DNA of 64,000 bases from an uncultured Oscillospiraceae bacterium (lineage in GTDB: Bacteria > Bacillota > Clostridia > Oscillospirales > Oscillospiraceae): NCBI GenBank assembly GCA_934589835.1, contig CAKTOK010000003.1, positions 1 to 64,000 on the forward strand. The letters are read 5' to 3'. Shown here in pieces: positions 33,789-42,029 of the stretch. Every line of letters begins with the position of its first letter. Positions within the stretch are counted from its first letter, which is position 1. The notes under the pieces are model-generated. The model was not told the DNA's origin. It did no database searches and worked only from the letters and a program-made list of their open reading frames with translations. The position numbers and the translations under genes were made by a program.

Positions 33789-35384
33789 ATGTTTGACACC
33801 ATTCTCCGCGGCGGCACGGTGGTGGACGGCACCGGCCGTCCCGCCTTCCGTGCCGACGTGGGCGTTACCGGCGGCGCCATCGCCGCCATAGGCGACCTGT
33901 CTGCCGCGGCGGCAGGCCGAAGCATCGATGCGTCCGGCCGCGTGGTAACGCCGGGCTTCATCGATATCCACCGCCATGCCGATGCGGCGGCCTTCCGGCC
34001 GGACTACGGCCGGCTGGAGCTGCGGCAGGGCCTGACTGCCATCATCAACGGCAACTGCGGCCTGTCCGCAGCCCCCTTCGGGGAGGCCCACGCCGCTGCC
34101 ATCCGCGCCTATCTGCGGCCCATCACCGGCCAGCTGCCGCCGTCCCTTCCCTCCGGCTCCATGGAGGCCTATCTGGAGGCGCTGCGGGACCTGCCGCTCC
34201 ACACCGGCATGCTGGTGGGCGCGGGCGTTCTGCGGGCCGACGCCGCCGGCTACGAGCTGGCGCAGCTGGAGGATAGCCATTACCGCACCATCCACCGCGC
34301 CATGGAGCGGGCGCTGTCTGACGGCGCGCTGGGCGTTTCGCTGGGGCTGGGCTATGCGCCGGAGTGCTTCTACACCACGGAGGAGCTGATCCGTGCGCTG
34401 GCGCCCCTGCGGGGGCAGGACATTCCCCTCACCGTCCACATGCGGCAGGAGGGCGCCGGCGTCTGCGACTCCGTGGAGGAGATGCTCACCGTGGCCCGCG
34501 CCCTCCGGATCCCCCTGCATATCAGCCACCTGAAGGCCATGGGCCGCGACAGCTGGGGGCGGAGGATCCCCCGTGCGCTGGCGCTTTTAGAGCAGGCGCG
34601 GCAGGAGGGTATGGACGTCAGCTGCGACGTGTACCCCTACACCGCCGGCTCCACCCAGCTGCTGCATATCCTGCCGCCGGAGCTGCTGGAGGGCGGCATG
34701 GACGCGGTGGTGCGCCGCCTGCGGGACCCCGCCGTCCGCCGCCAGCTGGCACAGCGCATCGAATCCGGCGACGGCTTTGACGATATCGCCCGTCTGGCGG
34801 GCTGGGACGGCATCTACCTCACCAGCCTCCATTGTCCGGAGGACCACCCATTTCTGGGCAAGAGCCTGGCGGAGATCGCAGCCCTGACGGGGCAGGACCC
34901 CCTTAATTGCTGCTGCGACCTGCTGGTACGGGAGGAGTGCCAGATCACCATGATCGATTTTATGGCGTCGGAGGAGGACATCGCCGCCATTCTGCAAAGC
35001 GACCTGTCCAGCCTGATCTCCGATGCCACCTACCCCACGGAGGGGATGCCCCATCCCCGTGTCTATGGCACGTTCCCCCGCCTTATCCGGCATTTTGTGG
35101 GGGAGAGAGGGGTGCTGACGCTGGAGCAGGCCGTCCGGAAGATGACGGCCCTGCCCGCCCGTGCCCTGCGGCTGCGGCGAAAGGGCACGGTGGCCGTGGG
35201 CATGGACGCGGATCTCTGCGTCTTCGACCCCGCCGCGCTGCGGGAAAACGGCAGCTATCAGGACCCCTGCCGGATGGCGTCCGGTCTGGACGCCGTGCTG
35301 GTGGCGGGACAGCCTGCGCTGCTGCACGACACACTCACCGGCGCTTGCGCCGGCACGGTACTCAGGAGGGAAACAGTATGCTGA
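33789..35384 (+). CDS. N-acyl-D-amino-acid deacylase family amidohydrolase
   Basis: 531 residues, the size of D-aminoacylases. Metal-site motifs of this amidohydrolase branch are visible: GFIDIHRHAD (about 57-66), INGNCGLSAAPFGE (about 83-96), TVHMRQEGAG (about 218) and PLHISHLKAMG (about 240). The family deacylates N-acyl-D-amino acids or dipeptides. Note HxH is HRH as in the family. The 3' end overlaps the inositol monophosphatase gene by 7 bases. The substrate is inferred only at family level. Confidence 0.88.
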   Translation: MFDTILRGGTVVDGTGRPAFRADVGVTGGAIAAIGDLSAAAAGRSIDASGRVVTPGFIDIHRHADAAAFRPDYGRLELRQGLTAIINGNCGLSAAPFGEAHAAAIRAYLRPITGQLPPSLPSGSMEAYLEALRDLPLHTGMLVGAGVLRADAAGYELAQLEDSHYRTIHRAMERALSDGALGVSLGLGYAPECFYTTEELIRALAPLRGQDIPLTVHMRQEGAGVCDSVEEMLTVARALRIPLHISHLKAMGRDSWGRRIPRALALLEQARQEGMDVSCDVYPYTAGSTQLLHILPPELLEGGMDAVVRRLRDPAVRRQLAQRIESGDGFDDIARLAGWDGIYLTSLHCPEDHPFLGKSLAEIAALTGQDPLNCCCDLLVREECQITMIDFMASEEDIAAILQSDLSSLISDATYPTEGMPHPRVYGTFPRLIRHFVGERGVLTLEQAVRKMTALPARALRLRRKGTVAVGMDADLCVFDPAALRENGSYQDPCRMASGLDAVLVAGQPALLHDTLTGACAGTVLRRETVC

Positions 35385-36139
35385 AGGAATTGGAAGCCAT
35401 TGTCCGCCGGGCCGGCGAGCTGGTCCGGGAGGCCCACGATGTGGAGCGGGTCACATCGGAGAAGACCGGCGCCGCCGATCTCGTCACCAAGTACGACATC
35501 GCCGTGCAGGGCTTTTTGAAGCGGGAGCTGCTGGCCCTGCTGCCGGAGGCGGATTTCTTCGGCGAGGAGGGGGATCACGCGGCGCTGACCCGCCCGTGGA
35601 CCTTCATCGTGGACCCTATCGACGGCACCACCAACTTCGTCCGCGGCATTGCCTTCACCAATATCTCCGTGGCGCTGGCGCTGGACGGTCAGGTAGAGTA
35701 CGCCGTGATCTATGCGCCGCTGCTGGACGAGCTGTTCTCCGCCCAGCGGGGCTGCGGCGCGTTCTGCAACGGCCTGCCCATCCACGTCAGCACGCGGGAC
35801 ATGAACCACGCCGTGTTCCTCTGCGGCTCCACCATCTACGACCGCAGCCTGACGGACCGCCACTTTGCGCTGCTGCGCCAGCTGTACGACAGGGGGCTGG
35901 ACTACCGCCGCTTCGGCTCGGCGGCTCTGGACCTGTGTCAGGTGGCCATCGGCCGCGTGGAGCTGTTTTATGAGTGCCGCCTGTCCCCGTGGGATTTTGC
36001 GGCGGGCAGCCTCATCGCCGCCGAGGCCGGCGGCATCGTCACCACGCTGGACGGCGGAGCGCTGGACGTGCTGCATCCCTCCTCCGTGCTTGCGGCCAAT
36101 CCCCTGTGCCACGGTGTGTGGAAGGAGCTGAAGGCATAA
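35378..36139 (+). CDS. Inositol monophosphatase family protein
   Basis: 253 residues. The Mg2+-binding signatures are present: the early EKTGAADLVTKYD block, FFGEEGD (about 65), WTFIVDPIDGTTNFVRG (about 79-95) and the C-terminal LSPWDFAAGSLIAAEAGG (about 203-220). Members hydrolyse inositol-1-phosphate or other small phosphate esters (for example fructose-1,6-bisphosphate or NADP). AGGAGGG is 7 bases before the ATG. The gene overlaps the D-aminoacylase gene and is last in the unit. Confidence 0.93.
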   Translation: MLKELEAIVRRAGELVREAHDVERVTSEKTGAADLVTKYDIAVQGFLKRELLALLPEADFFGEEGDHAALTRPWTFIVDPIDGTTNFVRGIAFTNISVALALDGQVEYAVIYAPLLDELFSAQRGCGAFCNGLPIHVSTRDMNHAVFLCGSTIYDRSLTDRHFALLRQLYDRGLDYRRFGSAALDLCQVAIGRVELFYECRLSPWDFAAGSLIAAEAGGIVTTLDGGALDVLHPSSVLAANPLCHGVWKELKA

Positions 36140-36142
36140 ATG

Positions 36143-36178
36143 AAAAGAGAGCGGAGACAGCCGTCTCCGCTCTCTTTT
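36143..36178. terminator. Bidirectional terminator
   Basis: 16-bp perfect stem (36143-36158 / 36163-36178) with AAAA/TTTT ends between convergent genes. Confidence 0.88.
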
Positions 36179-36186
36179 GTCGCTTC

Positions 36187-37479
36187 TTACAGGAATTTAT
36201 CCAGCTCCCGCTCCACCTCCGGCAGCTTTTTTACCGCCGGATGGTCGATACGCACGCCGTCCTTGATGACCATGGACAGCTGCCGCAGCGCCGTCAGGTC
36301 CGCCAGCGGGTCCCTGGCACACACGATGAGATCCGCCGCCTTGCCCGCCTCCACGGAGCCGGTGACATCATCGATGCCCGCCAGCCGTGCGTTCAGCAGC
36401 GTGGCGCTGTACAGGGCGAAGGCCGGCGTCACGCCGCAGTATTTCACGAAGTAGCACAGCTCCCGCCACATATCGTAGTGGGTGATGTAAGGACAGCCCG
36501 TGTCGGTGCCCAGGCCCACGGGGATGCCGTTGGCCAGACAGGCCCGCGCCAGCGCCACAATGCCCTCGAATACCACCTTTCCGTTCTCCTGCTGCTCATA
36601 GGTGGCATGGGAGATGCTGCGGTCGAACAGCGCATAGGGCACCGCCGGCGAGATGGTGGAGATCTGGAACGCGCCCCGTTCCTTGAACAGACGCAGGATG
36701 TCCTCATCCGGCATGGCGCCGTGCTCAATGGAATCCACACCGTTTTCCAGCGCCACGCGAACGCCCTCCGGACTCTCCACATGGGCCGCCGCCTTCATCC
36801 CCAGCCGGTGGGCCGTGTCGCAGGCCGCCTTCACCAGCGCCGGCTGCATCCGCAGCACGCCTGGCTCGCCCACCACCTCGGCGTCCATGACGCCGCCGGT
36901 GATCATCAGCTTGATGAGGTCCGGCTTTTCCGCGGCAATTTTTTCCACATACGCTGCCGCCTCCTCGGCGGTCCGCGCCTCATAGGCCAGAGAGCCGGCC
37001 ATGTGCCCGCCGGGCACGGAGACGGCCATGTTGGACGCCACCACACGGGGCGCAAGGATGCGGCCCGCCGCCGCCAGCTCGCGGATGATGGTGTCGAAGT
37101 CCGCCACACCGCCCACGGTGCGGATGGTGGTGACGCCGCTGAGCAGCTCCGTTTTGGCGTAGCCCTCGCACAGCTTGACGCCAATGCGGCGCGTCAGACC
37201 GTTGGACGTAATGAGCTTCACCAGCTTCCTGGGGTCGGAGGGCTTCTTTTTCGGCTTGCCGGAGGCCGGCAGGTGGACGTGCATATTGATGAGCCCGGGC
37301 ATCACATACTGCCCGTGCAGATCCACCGGCTCGTAGCCCGCGGGGACCGGCCCCTCCGTGACGGCGGCGATCCGGCTGCCCTCCACGCACACGACCTTCC
37401 CCGTCTGGGGCGTCATATCCGGCGTCCCGTCCAGCAGGACGCCGTTCATCAGCGCATAGCGCGTCTCGTTTTTGTACAT
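36187..37479 (-). CDS. Amidohydrolase family protein (imidazolonepropionase-like)
   Basis: 430 residues with a composite urease-like amidohydrolase site: GLINMHVHLP (about 63-72), the lysine-containing block LIKLMITGGVMDAE, AAAHVESPEGV, SIEHGAMPDED and GLGTDTGCPY. It resembles the prolidase/Xaa-Arg type branch (Sgx9260-like) rather than true imidazolonepropionase, but the substrate cannot be fixed. GGAGG precedes the ATG. It is 12 bp downstream of the EamA transporter gene and presumably co-transcribed, suggesting uptake or export of a related compound. Confidence 0.87.
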   Translation of the reverse strand: MYKNETRYALMNGVLLDGTPDMTPQTGKVVCVEGSRIAAVTEGPVPAGYEPVDLHGQYVMPGLINMHVHLPASGKPKKKPSDPRKLVKLITSNGLTRRIGVKLCEGYAKTELLSGVTTIRTVGGVADFDTIIRELAAAGRILAPRVVASNMAVSVPGGHMAGSLAYEARTAEEAAAYVEKIAAEKPDLIKLMITGGVMDAEVVGEPGVLRMQPALVKAACDTAHRLGMKAAAHVESPEGVRVALENGVDSIEHGAMPDEDILRLFKERGAFQISTISPAVPYALFDRSISHATYEQQENGKVVFEGIVALARACLANGIPVGLGTDTGCPYITHYDMWRELCYFVKYCGVTPAFALYSATLLNARLAGIDDVTGSVEAGKAADLIVCARDPLADLTALRQLSMVIKDGVRIDHPAVKKLPEVERELDKFL

Positions 37480-37491
37480 CGTGATACCTCC

Positions 37492-38424
37492 TTACGCTTC
37501 TTTCTTACCGGATACGTTGGCTGCGAACACGCAGATGAGGATCACCGCCACGCCCAGCATCTGCCAGACGCTGAACGGCTCCTTCAGCAGCACCACGCCG
37601 GCCAGCACGGATACCACCGTGGTCACGTTGGAGAACAGGGACGTTTCCGACACGGACAGATGGCTGTTGGCGAAGTTCAGCAGCCCGTAGGCCATCACCG
37701 AGGACAGCAGCCCCAGATACAGCACGGCGACCCAGAAGCCGCCGTCATGGAGGGGCGCGGTGATCAGCGGCGTGCGGAGCCCGCCCGCCTGAATCAGCGC
37801 CACGGGGACGAACACCGCCATGCCCACCGCAAACATCACATACGTCATTTCAAAGGGCGTGAACACCTTGGCCGCGCTGTGGCTGATGCCGTAATACAGC
37901 GTGTCGCTGAGCATGGTCAGCAGCAGAAACAGCATCCCCAGTGCCGAGACCATTACCGCGCCGCCGGCGGAGATCAGCGCCACGCCGCCGATGGCGCCCA
38001 GCGCGCACACCACCTGCTTTGCCGTTACCCGCTCATGCAGCACCAGCACGTCCATCAGGATGCAGCACACCGGCACGGCGGAGATGATGGTGCCTGCCAC
38101 TGCCGATGAGGTGTACAGAATGCCGTAATTTTCAAAGAAGAAGTATGCCACCGGCTGCACGATGCCCAGCAGCAGCAGCTGATAGACCGGCTTTCCCCGC
38201 AGGGAAAAGGCGAACAGCGGCCGTCCCCGCAGTCTCCCCACCGCCGCGTTGACCAGAATGACCAGCGACATGGCCGCCACCGCCACGGTGAACCGGAACG
38301 CCAGCAGCACCGTGGGCGCCGCCACCTCCAGCGCCAGCTTGGAAAACATGAAGCTCATGCCGAAGATCACAGCGGCGGTGACGGCCGCCAGCAGTGACAG
38401 GGCGTGGGTCTTTTTCTGCGTCAT
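37492..38424 (-). CDS. EamA/DMT family transporter
   Basis: 310 residues with about ten hydrophobic segments in two EamA halves (internal repeat: FRFTVAVAAMSLVILV in the first half; GMLFLLLTMLSDTLYYG in the second). EamA proteins export or import small metabolites. ATG 38424 has AGAGGAA upstream; a promoter lies at 38466-38494. It heads a two-gene unit with the amidohydrolase at 36187. Confidence 0.93.
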   Translation of the reverse strand: MTQKKTHALSLLAAVTAAVIFGMSFMFSKLALEVAAPTVLLAFRFTVAVAAMSLVILVNAAVGRLRGRPLFAFSLRGKPVYQLLLLGIVQPVAYFFFENYGILYTSSAVAGTIISAVPVCCILMDVLVLHERVTAKQVVCALGAIGGVALISAGGAVMVSALGMLFLLLTMLSDTLYYGISHSAAKVFTPFEMTYVMFAVGMAVFVPVALIQAGGLRTPLITAPLHDGGFWVAVLYLGLLSSVMAYGLLNFANSHLSVSETSLFSNVTTVVSVLAGVVLLKEPFSVWQMLGVAVILICVFAANVSGKKEA

Positions 38425-38465
38425 GGGCGTTTCCTCTTTTCGGAAAAGTATTCTCAATGGCGCAC

Positions 38466-38494
38466 ACTATACCACAGCGGCGCGGAAAAAGCAA
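38466..38494 (-). promoter_or_regulatory. Promoter of the EamA/amidohydrolase unit
   Basis: TTGCTT (38489-38494), 17 bp, TATAGT (38466-38471) on the minus strand. Confidence 0.65.
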
Positions 38495-38519
38495 GGCGGC
38501 CCGCCCTCATACGGAGAAA

Positions 38520-38545
38520 ACGGCCGCCCCGTGGGGGGCGGCCGT
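38520..38545 (-). terminator. Terminator of the 26-aa peptide gene
   Basis: 11-bp GC-rich perfect stem (38520-38530 / 38535-38545) followed by TTTTC on the minus strand, about 80 bp after the peptide gene stop. Confidence 0.7.
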
Positions 38546-38621
38546 GTCGGCGGCAGGGGGAGAATTGCCGTCGTGCGGGAGGTTAGAAGAAAAAATAAGA
38601 GCGGAAAAGAAAAGGGAGAGG

Positions 38622-38702
38622 TTACTTATTGGTGGCCTTGCTGACGATGCCTACCACCACGAGAAGAGCGGCCAGAGCGGCCAACAGAATATTCAGTCCC
38701 AT
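38622..38702 (-). CDS. Single-span membrane peptide (26 aa)
   Basis: The peptide starts MGLNILLAALAALLVVVGI and ends VSKATNK: one hydrophobic helix of about 18 residues with a short basic C-terminal tail, no Cys. AGGAGG lies 9 bases before the ATG, an extended -10 promoter is at 38746-38774 and a terminator follows at 38520-38545, so all signals of an independent gene are present. I recognise no family; the pattern resembles small membrane regulators or KdpF-like peptides but without specific similarity. Confidence 0.65.
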   Translation of the reverse strand: MGLNILLAALAALLVVVGIVSKATNK

Positions 38703-38745
38703 GCTTCAGCGCCTCCTTTCCTGTCGGTTTCCTTAACGTGCTTTT

Positions 38746-38774
38746 AATGTACCACACCGCGAAAGGTTTGTAAA
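38746..38774 (-). promoter_or_regulatory. Promoter of the 26-aa peptide gene
   Basis: TTTACA (38769-38774), 17 bp, TACATT (38746-38751) with an upstream TG (extended -10), minus strand. It overlaps the TTAACG/TTAATG direct repeat at 38733-38749. Confidence 0.6.
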
Positions 38775-38808
38775 ACGCATCATATTCATCAAGATCATGA
38801 AAAAAACT

Positions 38809-38837
38809 TTGCACACCCCGCCGCCGTATGGTATACT
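38809..38837 (+). promoter_or_regulatory. Promoter of the second LysR gene
   Basis: TTGCAC (38809-38814), 17 bp, TATACT (38832-38837), 27 bp before the ATG. Confidence 0.75.
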
Positions 38838-38863
38838 GCGTGACAGGAAAGGGGCGTGAGCGC

Positions 38864-39784
38864 ATGAGCGTGGCAAAGTATCAGGTGTTTCTGAAGACCG
38901 TGGAGTGCGGCAGCTTTACCGCGGCGGCGCGGGAGCTGAACTTCACCCAGTCCGGCGTCAGCCACGCCATCGGCTCGCTGGAGGAGGAGCTGGGCGTATC
39001 CCTGCTGGTTCGCAGCCACGGCGGCGTCACGCCCACGGCGGACGGGCGGGAGCTGCTGCCCTATTTTGAGAAGATGTGCGCCATGCAGCACCAGCTGGAG
39101 CAGCGGGCCGCCGACCTGCGGGGACTGGAGACAGGTCTGGTGAAGGTGGCTACCTTCACCAGTGTGTCAGAGAAGTGGCTCCCCAACATCCTCAAGACCT
39201 TTCAGGAGAACTACCCCCGCATCGAGTTCGAGCTGCTGCCCTCCAACTTCAACAACGAGATCAGCGACTGGGTCCTCAACGGGCAGGCGGACTGCGGCTT
39301 CCTCAGCCTGCCGGCCCCCGCCGAGAAATATCTGGACTGCTGGCTGCTGCAAAGGGATCAGTGGAAGGTCATCGTCCCCTGCAATCACCCGCTGGCCGGT
39401 GCGAATCCCTTCCCGCCGGAGGCGCTGGAGCGGTATCCCCTGATCCTGCTGGACGAGGGGGATGACTACGAGATCCAGGCCGTGTTCGACACGCTGGGCA
39501 TCACCCCCAAAATCCAGTACACCGTCCAGCAGGACCAGACCATTCTGGCCATGGTGTCCAACGGGCTGGGCATCAGCATCATGGAGGAGCTGATGCTCTA
39601 CCGCTGCGCCTACCCGCTGGTGTCCTGCTCTCTGCCCCAGCCGTTTTACCGGAACATCGGCATCTGCGTCAAGGACCGGAATGCTCTGTCCAACAGCACC
39701 CGCGCCTTTATCGACCACACCCGCCGCTGGGTGCTGGCCAATTTCCCCGACGGCTGGAACGCCCCGCCGCCCACCGTCCGCTGA
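38864..39784 (+). CDS. LysR family transcriptional regulator
   Basis: 306 residues: N-terminal helix-turn-helix (YQVFLKTVECGSFTAAAREL, NFTQSGVSHAIGSLEEELG, residues 5-50) and substrate-binding-like C-terminal domain (VKVATFTSVSEKWLPNILK from about residue 92). AGGAAAGGGG precedes the start. The gene is divergent from the 26-residue peptide gene and from the EamA/amidohydrolase unit beyond it, the most likely targets; the ligand is unknown. Confidence 0.93.
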   Translation: MSVAKYQVFLKTVECGSFTAAARELNFTQSGVSHAIGSLEEELGVSLLVRSHGGVTPTADGRELLPYFEKMCAMQHQLEQRAADLRGLETGLVKVATFTSVSEKWLPNILKTFQENYPRIEFELLPSNFNNEISDWVLNGQADCGFLSLPAPAEKYLDCWLLQRDQWKVIVPCNHPLAGANPFPPEALERYPLILLDEGDDYEIQAVFDTLGITPKIQYTVQQDQTILAMVSNGLGISIMEELMLYRCAYPLVSCSLPQPFYRNIGICVKDRNALSNSTRAFIDHTRRWVLANFPDGWNAPPPTVR

Positions 39785-39865
39785 AAACGCAACGAAACGC
39801 CGCCCTGCGCCGTCAATGACAGCAGAGGCGGCGTTCTGCCTGCCCGAAGGAAAGGAGTGTTTCCC

Positions 39866-40351
39866 ATGAAAAGGATCTTTGTTTTCTGTATGGCCCTGCT
39901 GATGCTGACCATGACGGCCTGCGGCGCCGGTACCGCCGACGATACCCAGTCCGTGGACCTGCGCGCCGCCTATGAGGCGGCCATCGCCCAGGTCAACGAG
40001 GAGCTGGGCGACAATGCCCCCGTTCTGCTGGAGGAAACGGCGGTGGAGCTGCTGGACAGCTACTACCCGGGCCTTGCGGACATCAAGCTGAAGCAGTCCG
40101 TGTTCTTCCTCTCGCCCACCGCTACCTCCTGCGAGGTGGCCATGGCGGAGGTGGCCGACAGGGCCGATGCGGAGAAGCTGCGGGATGTGTTCCAGGCTCG
40201 TGTGGACGAGATGGCCAACGATACCCTGTACCCCGATGAGGCCGCTCTGTGGAAGCACAACGCCGCCGTGTCCGTCAACGGCAGCTATGTGGTGCTGGCG
40301 GTTTTGCCGGACGGCTGTACCGTGCCTGACGCCTTTTTGGCCAAATTCTGA
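39866..40351 (+). CDS. DUF4358 domain lipoprotein
   Basis: 161 residues. Signal peptide with lipobox MTAC (Cys about residue 18) predicts a surface lipoprotein. The mature region fits DUF4358: SCEVAMAEVADRADAEKLRDVFQ, the YPDEAALW block and VSVNGSYVVLAVLPDG. ATG 39866 is favoured over an in-frame GTG at 39857 because AAGGAG then has correct spacing. It precedes the sigma factor gene by about 70 bp. Function unknown. Confidence 0.8.
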   Translation: MKRIFVFCMALLMLTMTACGAGTADDTQSVDLRAAYEAAIAQVNEELGDNAPVLLEETAVELLDSYYPGLADIKLKQSVFFLSPTATSCEVAMAEVADRADAEKLRDVFQARVDEMANDTLYPDEAALWKHNAAVSVNGSYVVLAVLPDGCTVPDAFLAKF

Positions 40352-40422
40352 CAGGCCACTGGCTTTTTCCCGCCCCATGTGCTATGATGAGCGGACACTG
40401 ACGCAGGGGGAGGGAGCGTGTC

Positions 40423-40977
40423 TTGGAGGACGTACAGATCATCGACCTGTTTTTCCGTCGGGACCCGACGGCCATCGAGGCGGTGCAGGCCCGCTATGAA
40501 AAGAAATGTCTGGCCGCGGCGGCCCACATCCTGCCGGACCGGCGGGACGCAGAGGAGTGTATCTCCGACGTGTGGCTCCGCCTCTGGAACGCCATTCCGC
40601 CGGAGCGGCCTCGCAGTCTGGCGGCCTACATCGCCTGCATTACCCGCCGCGTGGCGCTGGACCGCTGCGACTACAACAAAGCCGCCCAGCGCCGCAGCGA
40701 TCTGACCGTGGCCTTTGAGGAGCTGGAGGACATCCTGCCGACGGAGGACGCCGCCGCGGCGCAGCTCCAACGGCAGGAATTTGCCCGCGTCCTCAACGAT
40801 TTTCTGCGGCAGCTGACGTGCCAGAGCCGCAGCTATTTCATCCGCCGTTACTGGTACGGCGAGAGCATCCGCGAGATCGCCGACGCCTGCGGCGCCGGAG
40901 AGGAGAAGATCAAATCCTCCCTGTTCCGCACCCGCCGCCGTCTCCGGCAGCATCTGGAAAAGGAGGGGATCCTGTGA
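40423..40977 (+). CDS. RNA polymerase sigma factor, ECF-like sigma-70 family
   Basis: 184 residues with region 2 (RYEKKCLAAAAHILPDRRDAEECISDVWLRLW, about residues 23-55) and region 4 (SYFIRRYWYGESIREIADACGAGEEKIKSSLFRTRRRL, about 137-174), and no regions 1 or 3, i.e. ECF architecture. Start codon is TTG 40423 with GGGGGAGGGA 7 bases upstream; a TATGAT -10 lies at 40383-40388. Its stop overlaps the next gene (GTGA), a probable anti-sigma factor. Confidence 0.9.
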   Translation: MEDVQIIDLFFRRDPTAIEAVQARYEKKCLAAAAHILPDRRDAEECISDVWLRLWNAIPPERPRSLAAYIACITRRVALDRCDYNKAAQRRSDLTVAFEELEDILPTEDAAAAQLQRQEFARVLNDFLRQLTCQSRSYFIRRYWYGESIREIADACGAGEEKIKSSLFRTRRRLRQHLEKEGIL

Positions 40978-41933
40978 ACGAGCCGATGCTGCACGTCCTG
41001 ATGGACGCCATCGACGACGACCTGCTGGAGGAGGCCCAGCGTCCCCTGCCTGCCCGCCGTCCCGCCCGGCGCTGGGGCACGCTGGCCGCCTGCCTGTGCA
41101 TCGCCGCCGCGCTGCTGGTCTGGCAGCCGTGGCACACCGCCGGAGAAGCCGGAACGGACAGCGCGGCCCCGACCATGGACGCCGCCCTTTCCGCCCCCAC
41201 GGCGGACACCGCCGCACGCCTCAGCGCTACCTTGGCTCTGCCGGCGGACGCCCAACAGCTCACCGACTACGATACCCTGCTGGATGACAGCGGCGCGATA
41301 TCCGCCGTCTCCTGTACCGTGGCCGTGGACGGCTGCGACTACGACTACGCCGCGGTCTACACTGCGGAGCCGCTGCCTGCGCCGGACGGCGCGCAGCCCT
41401 CTGAAAGCTGGCAGGTGGGCAGCCTGACGCTGCTGCTGTATGGCGGCGGCGCGGTAGGCTGGTACGACGGCGGCGCGGGTATCCAGTGGTACTGCGTGGC
41501 CCAGAGCGGCGGCGCGCCGCTGGTGACAGCCTTCACCCTGATGGATGCCCAGAGCTACACCGTTCCCTCCCCGCCGGAGGGTGCGGAGGTGCTGGACTAC
41601 GACCTCTTTGAGCTGGACGGCATGACCGTTACCGAAGTTTCCTTCCGATCCGATGGCCTGACGTGGCGCTACCGCATGGCCCCCACAGATGATGTGACGG
41701 ACCGCATCCCCGACCTCTCCGGCCTCACCGGCGGGGATCGGACCGCCCAGTGCAGCGTACAGTGGTGCAGTGCGGCGCTGCGCTGGACGGAGGGCGGCGC
41801 GGGCGCCGTCATCTGGAAGGACGTGGCCCCGGGGCTGGCATACAGCCTGACGGTAGATACCGGCGCCGCGGAGCCGCTGCTGGCCGACATGGCCCGGCGC
41901 GTCTTCGTCCCTGCACAGGGCGACGTTGGGTAA
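40974..41933 (+). CDS. Membrane protein, probable anti-sigma factor for the upstream sigma factor
   Basis: 319 residues. A cytoplasmic N-terminus of about 36 residues, one membrane segment (LAACLCIAAALLVW, about 38-53), and a large extracytoplasmic beta-rich domain (for example SWQVGSLTLLLYGGGAVGWYD and LTWRYRMAPTDDVTDR). The layout and the GTGA overlap with the sigma gene suggest an anti-sigma or membrane sensor; the cytoplasmic domain is too short to match the zinc-type anti-sigma fold. AGGAGGGG precedes the GTG. Confidence 0.7.
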   Translation: MNEPMLHVLMDAIDDDLLEEAQRPLPARRPARRWGTLAACLCIAAALLVWQPWHTAGEAGTDSAAPTMDAALSAPTADTAARLSATLALPADAQQLTDYDTLLDDSGAISAVSCTVAVDGCDYDYAAVYTAEPLPAPDGAQPSESWQVGSLTLLLYGGGAVGWYDGGAGIQWYCVAQSGGAPLVTAFTLMDAQSYTVPSPPEGAEVLDYDLFELDGMTVTEVSFRSDGLTWRYRMAPTDDVTDRIPDLSGLTGGDRTAQCSVQWCSAALRWTEGGAGAVIWKDVAPGLAYSLTVDTGAAEPLLADMARRVFVPAQGDVG

Positions 41934-41990
41934 TCCCCGCAGACAAAGCGCCGCTCCCCGCGATTCCCGTGTCCGCAGCATACGCAGAAA

Positions 41991-42017
41991 GGGAGGACCT
42001 GCCTTGCAGGTCCTCCC
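41991..42017 (-). terminator. Hairpin after ftsH
   Basis: 12-bp perfect stem with a 3-base loop between the convergent anti-sigma and ftsH genes. Only three T follow on the minus strand, so it is a weak intrinsic terminator. Confidence 0.5.
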
Positions 42018-42029
42018 TCAGTCTGTTCG

